Origin: Anaerolineaceae bacterium | GTDB lineage: Bacteria; Chloroflexota; Anaerolineae; Anaerolineales; Anaerolineaceae | Assembly (NCBI GenBank): GCA_021107195.1 | Contig: JAIOTF010000009.1 | Location: forward strand, 1-5,822 | Length of the DNA stretch: 5,822 nucleotides | Direction: 5' to 3' | In this document: positions 1 through 5,021 of the stretch, in pieces | Layout of the letters: the number at the start of each line of letters is the position of its first letter | Numbering within the stretch: position 1 is the stretch's first letter | Translations under genes and position numbers: made by a program | Notes under the pieces: model-generated | What the model was told of the DNA's origin: nothing | Databases searched by the model: none | Seen by the model: the letters and a program-made list of their open reading frames with translations, nothing else

Positions 1-1746
1 CTGGGCACGCTTGCAGAAACCATCGCCGTTGGCACGCCCGCCGCCTGTGAAACCATTGCCAACCAGCTCCAGCAGCATCTGGAACATACCCGGCGCCCCT
101 GCGTGGCCGCCATTGATGGCGGGCTGGGTATTCCTTACCAGATGCTGGCCGATGAGATTCTCGGCCACCTGCCGGGAGTGAACGCCGCCATCATAGATGT
201 GCGTCAGGCACTCAAACCAGCGGCAGAGATTGCCAGCATGGTCACTCCCTGCCTGCCGCCGAAAGGGGACTGGGGACGAGTCTTTGACGGCCTGCTCAAA
301 GACTTCTTTGACCCTGAAAGCCTGGCGAGCGTGCAGCAGCAGTTGCTGCATCCGCAAGCAGACGTCACCCTGTGTATCGGCCCTGGAGCAGCCCTCTCCG
401 GCCTGCTGGAGAACTGTCACCTGGTGATCTACGCCGACCAGACCCGCGAAAGCCTCTTCAATCAGCATGAAAACCAATCCCTGCCCTTCTTCGGCATCCA
501 GCCCGGCCCGGCATCGCCGGATGAGAACCTGAACCACTACTGCTATGTGGAAGGTCCCGTGCTGGATACCCACAAGCGCCAGGTGTTGTATGTAATGGGC
601 GGCTACCTGGCCTGGAATCCTCCGCAGGAAACGCTCTATTTTCCGCGACGCACCTATGAAGCCCTCACCGCCCGTCTTTCTGTGGCACCGATGCTTTTCA
701 AACCACTCTACAGTCCCACTGCCTGGGGCGGCAACTGGCAGAAAGAACTGAAAGGCCTGCCAGACGAGATGCCTAACTCCGGCCAGGGCTGGATCGTACC
801 CAATGAGAACAGCCTGCTGATCGACTGGGGCGGCGAAACACTATTCGACCTGCCCTTCCTGAACGTGCTATGGCATGCCACAATACCCATTCTCGGTGGT
901 TTTGCCGCCAAAGTGACCAACGGCCAGATGCCGATCAATTATTTTTACGATGACCAGATCGGCGGCGGCCACATGGCGATCCAGGTGCACCCTGACGATG
1001 CAGCCATGCAGACCCGCTTCAACGAGCCCATGCGCCAGGATGAAAGCTATTACATCCTGCACACCGGCCCGGGGGCAAAGACTTTCATCGGCCTTCAGCC
1101 GGATGCCAGCGTGGATGAGCTGCGCGAGCAAGCTGCCGAAAGCAAAGCCAGCCGGCAGCCTTTTGAATTCGAGCGCCATGTGCAATCCATAGAAACCCGC
1201 CCCGGTGACTTCATCCTCATCCCGGCTGGCACCCTGCACGCCTCTGGCGCCAACCAGATGGTGCTGGAGATCGACTGGGTGATCACCGCTTACACCCCCG
1301 GATACACCTTCCATATCTATGATTACGTGCGCCCCGGCCTGGACGGCAAGCTGCGCGACCTCCACCTCGATCAAGCTTTTCAAGCACTCAAGGACCGCCG
1401 CCGGGCAGGGCTGGCCAGCCTGAAGCAAGCCCCGGAAGTGCTGCGCCAGGGAATCGGCTGGCAGGAAGTGCGCATCGGCCGCCACCCGGACATGCTTTTC
1501 GAGGTCAGCCGCCTGGAATTTGACCGTGAGATCGGCGGCCGCACCGAGCCGGAAGACTCCTTCCACGCCCTGACACTGGTCGAAGGCCAGCGAATCGAGA
1601 TCATCCCCAACGCCACCGGACAGGTTGTCACCCTTGACTTCCCCGATACGGTCCTGCTGCCCGCCAGCATGCACGGTTACACCCTGCGCAGCACAGACGG
1701 CCAGCCCTGCAAGGTCGTCAAGGCCGTGGTGGGCAAGTATATGTAG
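1..1746 (+). CDS. Class I mannose-6-phosphate isomerase with N-terminal degenerate kinase-like domain (5' partial)
   Basis: The frame is open from the first base, so the gene begins upstream; 581 residues are visible, ending in TAG. From about visible residue 231 it is a class I (cupin) phosphomannose isomerase, which interconverts mannose 6-phosphate and fructose 6-phosphate in the cytoplasm using a bound metal, usually zinc. Support: a WGG motif at 242-244; QVHPDD at 328-333, giving metal ligands Gln328 and His330; Glu348 in ESYYIL; and His413 in GTLHASG, followed by NQMVLEI. A conserved-looking segment DGKLRDLHLDQAF follows near 446. Residues 1-230 are extra. They contain AAIDGGLGIPYQ (36-47), placed like the P-loop of uridine-kinase-type proteins but lacking GK[ST], then DWGRVFDGLL. 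I infer a decayed or non-ATP-binding kinase fold. An internal GTG at 103 could be read as a start, but homology-like sequence continues upstream of it and no ribosome binding site is evident. The isomerase call is firm; the N-domain call is tentative and the physiological sugar is unknown. Confidence 0.85.
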   Translation: MGTLAETIAVGTPAACETIANQLQQHLEHTRRPCVAAIDGGLGIPYQMLADEILGHLPGVNAAIIDVRQALKPAAEIASMVTPCLPPKGDWGRVFDGLLKDFFDPESLASVQQQLLHPQADVTLCIGPGAALSGLLENCHLVIYADQTRESLFNQHENQSLPFFGIQPGPASPDENLNHYCYVEGPVLDTHKRQVLYVMGGYLAWNPPQETLYFPRRTYEALTARLSVAPMLFKPLYSPTAWGGNWQKELKGLPDEMPNSGQGWIVPNENSLLIDWGGETLFDLPFLNVLWHATIPILGGFAAKVTNGQMPINYFYDDQIGGGHMAIQVHPDDAAMQTRFNEPMRQDESYYILHTGPGAKTFIGLQPDASVDELREQAAESKASRQPFEFERHVQSIETRPGDFILIPAGTLHASGANQMVLEIDWVITAYTPGYTFHIYDYVRPGLDGKLRDLHLDQAFQALKDRRRAGLASLKQAPEVLRQGIGWQEVRIGRHPDMLFEVSRLEFDREIGGRTEPEDSFHALTLVEGQRIEIIPNATGQVVTLDFPDTVLLPASMHGYTLRSTDGQPCKVVKAVVGKYM

Positions 1747-1981
1747 CAGCGCTCACCAGAGGCGTACAAATGCACGCAGCAGCCCTCCAAACATCGTAAC
1801 GCCTTTTCGCTATATTTTTTCAACGCCTGAATAATTGACTGAATTCGTCACTATGGATTCAATCGCAGCGAAAATACGGCTGATTCTCTCAAAAACAGTT
1901 GTCCAGATGTCATGCTTCTCCTCACCTCGAGGCCTTGTTGTCTGACAAATAAGAAATGACAATTGACACTTGCCCCTGTTT
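1747..1981. other. AT-rich intergenic stretch after the isomerase gene
   Basis: No supported gene lies here. The short open frames have no ribosome binding site and no recognisable protein. I see no intrinsic terminator directly after the isomerase stop: the T-run near 1814-1820 is not preceded by a GC-rich stem. An imperfect hairpin can be drawn at 1828-1861 (arms TGAAT/ATTCA, then TGAC/GTCA). A weak promoter-like pair, TTGACT at 1835-1840 and TTCAAT at 1858-1863 with 17 bases between, also lies here. Neither is strong enough to annotate separately. Confidence 0.6.
1943..1969 (+). repeat. TGACA direct repeats upstream of the leader promoter
   Basis: TGACA occurs at 1943, 1957 and 1964, so the copies are 14 and 7 bases apart. 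The first two extend to TGACAA, and the first is also one arm of the small palindrome TTGTC-T-GACAA at 1938-1948. The cluster ends about 12 bases before the proposed -35 box. Short repeats in this position can be activator or repressor half-sites, but five-base units in AT-rich DNA also arise by chance, so a binding role is only a possibility. Confidence 0.3.
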
Positions 1982-2013
1982 TTCACATCCATTAACCTTT
2001 AAAAGGTTATAAT
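1982..2013 (+). promoter_or_regulatory. Putative promoter for the leader RNA
   Basis: A perfect TATAAT -10 box is at 2008-2013. The best -35 match is TTCACA at 1982-1987 (five of six consensus bases). The spacer is 20 bases, longer than the usual 17. There is no TG dinucleotide in the extended -10 position. Transcription would begin near 2019-2021, at the 5' edge of a long predicted stem. Long spacers of 19-20 bases are a known trait of promoters controlled by MerR-family activators, which fits the palindrome in the spacer. The -10 box is convincing; the -35 assignment is less so. Confidence 0.55.
1993..2009. promoter_or_regulatory. Perfect 17-base palindrome against the -10 box (candidate operator)
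   Basis: The arms TAACCTTT (1993-2000) and AAAGGTTA (2002-2009) are exact reverse complements around a single A at 2001. The dyad lies mostly in the promoter spacer and overlaps the first two bases of the -10 box. A protein bound here would block or remodel RNA polymerase. The ACCTT...AAGGT pattern and the long spacer resemble operators of MerR-family regulators, but the dyad centre is 3-4 bases closer to the -10 box than the middle of the spacer. No regulator gene is visible in this window. Confidence 0.5.
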
Positions 2014-2097
2014 AGAGGCAGTGTGTATTCCGCATAATATTATTGATAACAACGCTACGAACCATGACAATTTATACTGCTTTAAAAAAAATGAATA

Positions 2098-2115
2098 TTT
2101 CCTGCAAGCAGGAAA
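2098..2115 (+). other. Strong short hairpin inside the leader
   Basis: TTTCCTGC (2098-2105) and GCAGGAAA (2108-2115) are perfect inverted repeats separated by AA. In RNA the innermost C-G pair would open, giving a seven-pair stem with a CAAG tetraloop. No T-run follows, so it is not a terminator by itself. It lies between the proposed leader stem and the terminator. Confidence 0.55.
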
Positions 2116-2180
2116 ACACCAATGGCTGGACCCAAAAATTTTTTACCTGGATGCCAACCCTGCCTCAATGCTTGTACAAA

Positions 2181-2207
2181 ACGCGGCCTATAAAGCTGCG
2201 TTTTTTT
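2181..2207 (+). terminator. Intrinsic (rho-independent) terminator upstream of the importer genes
   Basis: ACGCGGC (2181-2187) pairs with GCTGCGT (2195-2201) through seven pairs including one G-U wobble, around a seven-base loop. Further A-U pairs are possible between the A-run at 2178-2180 and the T-run. Seven T residues run from 2201 to 2207. It lies 215 bases before the importer's first ATG, in the same orientation. It either ends a separate small transcript or read-through from the isomerase gene, or acts as a conditional attenuator. The opposite strand has only a short T-run after the stem, so termination is mainly on the + strand. Confidence 0.75.
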
Positions 2208-2280
2208 ATCCCTCATAAAACACGCATTCCAATTCCGCTTTCTTTACCTCACACTTCTTTCCAGTATCTTCTATCCAACA

Positions 2281-2301
2281 GTCAAACACTTTTGACCGTC
2301 A
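2281..2301. repeat. Two overlapping inverted repeats sharing a TGAC arm
   Basis: GTCAAA (2281-2286) and TTTGAC (2291-2296) are perfect inverted arms around CACT. The TGAC of the right arm (2293-2296) is also inverted against GTCA at 2298-2301, forming the nine-base palindrome TGAC-C-GTCA. A promoter-like TTGACC lies inside. The arrangement could bind a dimeric regulator or fold into mutually exclusive small hairpins; neither is proven. Confidence 0.35.
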
Positions 2302-2320
2302 GGATCAATGTTCTGTAAGT

Positions 2321-2330
2321 AAGGAGGTGA
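2321..2330 (+). promoter_or_regulatory. Perfect Shine-Dalgarno sequence without a well-placed start codon
   Basis: AAGGAGGTGA is an exact match to the anti-Shine-Dalgarno region of 16S rRNA, yet no start codon lies 5-10 bases downstream. The nearest candidate is TTG at 2346, 18 bases after the GGAGG core. It opens a 25-codon frame whose TAA (2421-2423) shares one base with the ATG of the binding-protein gene. Such an arrangement could load ribosomes ahead of the operon, but the spacing is poor and the match could be incidental. Confidence 0.3.
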
Positions 2331-2410
2331 CCCAAAACAAAAAGGTTGTCCGCTCAATTTGTGCATCACCGAAACTCACATTCATCGTTGCTCAAACTCA
2401 TGTCCAAAAA

Positions 2411-2416
2411 AGGAGA
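2411..2416 (+). promoter_or_regulatory. Ribosome binding site deciding the binding-protein start
   Basis: AGGAGA sits six bases before ATG 2423. This supports that ATG over the in-frame GTG at 2327, which would place 32 residues in front of a complete lipoprotein signal peptide and would itself overlap the upstream Shine-Dalgarno sequence. Confidence 0.8.
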
Positions 2417-2422
2417 AGAATA

Positions 2423-3442
2423 ATGAAACACCTGAAGTTGCTACTCATCCTCGTCATTGTGGCCCTCATGGCCGCAGCCTGCCAGCCTGCCGCACCTGCC
2501 GCCGAAGAACCGGCAGCGGCAGAAGAACTGCCGTTATTCTACGGTGCATACGCCACAGCCATTGAAGAACCCTGGGATGGCGTGATCCACACTGCGCTGC
2601 AAAAAGCTGCTGACGGAGGCCAGATCCGCTATGAGTACACGGACGATATTGGCTATTCCGGTGATATGGAACGCGTCTTGCGCGAAATCTCCGAAGAGTC
2701 CAAACCGGCCGCCATCTTTGGCGACGCCTTCGGCAACGAAGAAGCCGTGCGCCGCATCGCCGCCGAATACCCCGAGATCGCCTTTGCCTTTGGCTCAGGT
2801 CTTGGGCCGGCTGAACCCAATATGGCTGTTTTCGACAACTGGATCCATGAACCTGCCTACCTGTGCGGCCTGATCGCCGGCGGCATGACCGAAACCAACG
2901 TGATCGGCATCGTGGGTGCCATGCCTGTTCCCGAAGTCAACCGCATTGCCAACGCCTTCATCGACGGCGTCAAGGAAGTTAATCCCGATGCCCAGGTACT
3001 GGTCAGCTTCATCAACAGCTGGTTCGACCCGGCCTCTGCCAAAGAAGCTGCACTGGCCCAGATTGACGCCGGCGCAGACGTGCTCTTTGCAGAACGCTTT
3101 GGTGTGATCGAAGCCGCAGTGGAAAATGGTCTGTATTCCTTTGGTAATATGAGCGACCAGAATGAGCTTGGTCCAGAAAGTGTTCTCACTGGCCCCGTCT
3201 GGAACATGGACCCCACCGTGGAATACGTGATCAACCAGGTTAATGCCGGTTCCTTCACCGGTCAGGACCTGAAAGACTTCAGCATGGTTGCCAAGGGCGG
3301 CGCATATCTGGCCGATTTCCATGGCATGGACGCAAAGATTCCTGCTGACGTTCTGGAACTGGTCAAGCAGCGCGAAGATGAAATTGAAAAAGGTCTCTAT
3401 CGCGTGAACATTGACGAAGCAGCCCCGGCAGGCTCCAACTAG
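2423..3442 (+). CDS. BMP-family ABC transporter substrate-binding lipoprotein
   Basis: This 339-residue protein is the extracytoplasmic receptor of the importer encoded downstream. Residues 1-19 are a lipoprotein signal peptide: Lys2 and Lys5, a hydrophobic core, then AAAC with the lipidated cysteine at 20. An Ala/Pro/Glu-rich linker (21-36) tethers it to the membrane. The mature part matches the basic membrane protein (BMP/PnrA-like) fold: EEPWDGVIHTAL at 48-59, FGDAFGNEEAVRRIA at 99-113, FDNWIHEPAYLCGLIAG at 137-153, VGAMPVPEVNR at 164-174, FINSWFDPASAKEAALAQ at 196-213, GADVLFAERFGVIEAA at 217-232 and FGNMSDQN at 240-247. Family members bind purine nucleosides, riboflavin or other small molecules. 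This EPWDG-type branch differs from the classic nucleoside receptors around the first ligand loop, so the ligand is uncertain. The length is normal for the family. A hairpin follows in the 78-base gap to the ATPase gene, with which it is probably co-transcribed. Confidence 0.9.
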   Translation: MKHLKLLLILVIVALMAAACQPAAPAAEEPAAAEELPLFYGAYATAIEEPWDGVIHTALQKAADGGQIRYEYTDDIGYSGDMERVLREISEESKPAAIFGDAFGNEEAVRRIAAEYPEIAFAFGSGLGPAEPNMAVFDNWIHEPAYLCGLIAGGMTETNVIGIVGAMPVPEVNRIANAFIDGVKEVNPDAQVLVSFINSWFDPASAKEAALAQIDAGADVLFAERFGVIEAAVENGLYSFGNMSDQNELGPESVLTGPVWNMDPTVEYVINQVNAGSFTGQDLKDFSMVAKGGAYLADFHGMDAKIPADVLELVKQREDEIEKGLYRVNIDEAAPAGSN

Positions 3443-3464
3443 CCATCCGGATCATGACAATCCC

Positions 3465-3488
3465 CCCGGGGAGGGAACCCTCCCCGGG
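3465..3488. other. Perfect GC-rich hairpin between binding-protein and ATPase genes
   Basis: CCCGGGGAGGG (3465-3475) and CCCTCCCCGGG (3478-3488) are exact inverted arms of 11 bases around AA. It starts 22 bases after the binding-protein stop and ends 32 bases before the ATPase start. There is no T-run after it, so it is not a standard intrinsic terminator. In importer operons such intergenic stems often protect the upstream mRNA from 3' exonucleases, so the binding protein is made in excess over the membrane parts. That role is inferred here from position. Confidence 0.75.
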
Positions 3489-3520
3489 TATCGGAAATAC
3501 CTAACAACCCTGGAGTTATT

Positions 3521-5017
3521 ATGCACATCGTTGAAATGCAAGGGATCACCAAACAATTTGGTGACGTCATTGCCAACGACCACGTAGACTTCTACCTGCG
3601 TAAAGGTGAAGTGCATGCACTTCTGGGAGAAAATGGCGCCGGAAAAACGACCCTGATGCGCATCCTGTATGGCCTCTACCAGCAGGATTCGGGCGATGTT
3701 CTGGTAAATGACACAAAAGTGTCCATTCACTCTCCCAAAGATGCGATTGCAAATGGCATCGGCATGGTCACCCAGCATTTTGCCCTGGTGCCGCCGCTGA
3801 CCGTTGCGGAAAATGTGGTCTTGGGTTTTACAGATAGTTTTGTATTGGATCGTGCTGACATTGAAAGAAAGGTGAGCGAAGCGTCCAGGAAATTCGGCAT
3901 GGATATTGACCCCAAAGCCCTGATTCGACACCTTTCTGTTGGACAGCGCCAGCGCGTTGAGATCTTAAAAGCGCTTTATCGTGATGCGCGTGTCCTTATT
4001 CTGGATGAACCTACCGCTGTTCTTGTGCCACAAGAAGTTGATCTGTTATTTGATACCCTGAATCGTTTACGCAAAGACGGCATTTCCGTGATCTTCATCA
4101 GCCACAAGCTGGATGAAGTGACCACGATCACTGACCGGGTAACGGTACTGCGTGACGGCAAAGCCGTTGGCACCGTAGATACAGCCAATATTACCAAGAA
4201 TGATCTTGCAAAGATGATGGTCGGTCGTGAGTCTTTTGGAGTCACCCGCCAGCAAGACCAAAAAGAAAACGGAAAATGCATCCTTGAGCTTAAAAATCTC
4301 TCTGCACAGGATGATAAAGGGCTGTCAGCCCTGAAAGATATTAACTTACAGGTTTGTGAAGGTGAAATACTCGGGATTGCGGGCGTCAGCGGCAACGGGC
4401 AAAAAGAATTGGCCGAAACCCTGTGTGGCGTACGCAATGTGTCTGAAGGCCAGATACTGATCGAAGGACAAGACCTGGTCGGCAAGGAACCCTCCCAGTT
4501 CACTGCTGTCGGTATAGGCCGCATTCCGGAAGACCGCCACGAAGGCATGGTTGGTGAATTATCCGTTGCGCAAAACATGGCAATGGAACACCTGAAAGAA
4601 TACTCAAGCGGCGGACGGATGGATCGAAAAGCCATTCTTGCAACTGCGGAAAAACTGATCGAACAATACCAGATCAAAGCCCGGCCGAATGACAAAACCC
4701 GCACCCTTTCCGGCGGCAACATGCAAAAAGTACTGCTGGCCCGGGTGCTGTCCCGCCAACCAAAAACTATCATTGTTCCACAGCCAACCCGCGGCCTGGA
4801 CGTCGGCGCCACCGATTATGTGCGCGAACAACTCCTCGAGCAGCGCAAACGCGGTGCAGCGGTTCTGCTCATCTCGGAAGACCTGGATGAGATCCTTGCG
4901 CTCTCAGACCGCATCGCCGTTATTTACGAAGGCGAGATTGTCGGCGTCCTCCCGGCGCAGGAAGCCACCGCCGAGCGGCTCGGCTTGCTGATGTCTGGCG
5001 CAGTGAAGGAGAACTAG
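3521..5017 (+). CDS. BMP-family ABC transporter ATP-binding protein (two ABC domains)
   Basis: This 498-residue cytoplasmic ATPase powers the importer. It has two fused ABC domains, as in sugar and nucleoside importers of the RbsA/NupO type. Domain 1 (about 1-240) has Walker A GENGAGKT at 36-43, Q-loop Gln85, signature LSVGQ at 138-142, Walker B VLILDE at 158-163 and switch His195. Domain 2 (about 253-498) has GVSGNGQKEL at 288-297 without the P-loop Lys, signature LSGGN at 396-400, VPQPTRGLD at 419-427 where Walker B would have Asp-Glu, and SED (452-454) in place of the switch His. The nucleotide site built from domain 1 Walker motifs and domain 2 signature therefore looks competent and the other degenerate, as is usual in this family. 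The start ATG follows GGAG at 3512-3515 by five bases. The permease gene starts four bases after its stop, implying one operon. GC content looks lower in the first half than towards the end. Confidence 0.95.
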   Translation: MHIVEMQGITKQFGDVIANDHVDFYLRKGEVHALLGENGAGKTTLMRILYGLYQQDSGDVLVNDTKVSIHSPKDAIANGIGMVTQHFALVPPLTVAENVVLGFTDSFVLDRADIERKVSEASRKFGMDIDPKALIRHLSVGQRQRVEILKALYRDARVLILDEPTAVLVPQEVDLLFDTLNRLRKDGISVIFISHKLDEVTTITDRVTVLRDGKAVGTVDTANITKNDLAKMMVGRESFGVTRQQDQKENGKCILELKNLSAQDDKGLSALKDINLQVCEGEILGIAGVSGNGQKELAETLCGVRNVSEGQILIEGQDLVGKEPSQFTAVGIGRIPEDRHEGMVGELSVAQNMAMEHLKEYSSGGRMDRKAILATAEKLIEQYQIKARPNDKTRTLSGGNMQKVLLARVLSRQPKTIIVPQPTRGLDVGATDYVREQLLEQRKRGAAVLLISEDLDEILALSDRIAVIYEGEIVGVLPAQEATAERLGLLMSGAVKEN

Positions 5018-5021
5018 CATT

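Larger units (their letters stand above)
2018..2207 (+). ncRNA. Putative structured 5' leader or small RNA ending in an intrinsic terminator
   Basis: The segment between the -10 box and the terminator, about 190 nt, can form ordered structure. A stem pairs 2018-2025 with 2073-2080 (eight pairs, two of them G-U) and encloses about 47 bases that could hold a junction. It is followed by an A-run, a strong hairpin at 2098-2115, and the terminator at 2181-2207. This order resembles an attenuator or riboswitch expression platform upstream of a transporter gene. I compared it by eye with purine, TPP, SAM-II, preQ1, ZTP, THF, fluoride, guanidine and cyclic-di-GMP riboswitch features and recognised none. 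If transcription starts at 2020 or 2021 the outermost pairs of the first stem are lost. It could equally be a free small RNA. Confidence 0.4.
2208..2422 (+). other. Pyrimidine-rich untranslated region before the importer operon
   Basis: This 215-base stretch separates the terminator from the binding-protein start. It begins with a C/T-rich section (about 2225-2275), continues into overlapping inverted repeats near 2281-2301 and a perfect Shine-Dalgarno sequence at 2321-2330, and ends in the working ribosome binding site at 2411-2416. A second promoter may lie here: TTGACC at 2292-2297 with TGTAAG at 2314-2319 (16-base spacing), but that -10 box is poor. Confidence 0.45.

Noticed and set aside
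103..105. GTG as the start of the isomerase gene
   Set aside because: The same frame is open to base 1, the GTG lies within what looks like the first strand of the N-terminal domain, and no ribosome binding site precedes it.
868..1674. Long open frame on the - strand (268 codons)
   Set aside because: It lies wholly opposite the well-supported isomerase gene, has no recognisable domain, and is what high-GC codon usage produces by chance.
1963..1968. Perfect TTGACA as the -35 box for TATAAT at 2008
   Set aside because: The gap is 39 bases, far too long for one promoter, and no good -10 box lies at the proper distance from it.
1810..1992. 60-codon frame on the - strand in the intergenic region
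   Set aside because: No recognisable protein or conserved feature; consistent with chance in AT-rich DNA.
2018..2207. Purine or other known riboswitch
   Set aside because: The expected conserved core sequences of purine, TPP, SAM-II, preQ1, ZTP, THF, fluoride, guanidine and cyclic-di-GMP riboswitches are not visible; an Infernal search would be decisive.
2021..2318. Two overlapping + strand open frames (GTG 2021 and TTG 2043)
   Set aside because: Both run through the intrinsic terminator, start with rare codons without properly spaced ribosome binding sites, and resemble no protein.
2327..2329. GTG as the start of the binding protein
   Set aside because: It would put 32 residues before a complete lipoprotein signal peptide; ATG 2423 has a good ribosome binding site.
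3976..4812. Long open frame on the - strand (278 codons) opposite the ATPase gene
   Set aside because: The + strand frame carries all ABC motifs; the reverse reading is Ser/Arg-rich shadow sequence.
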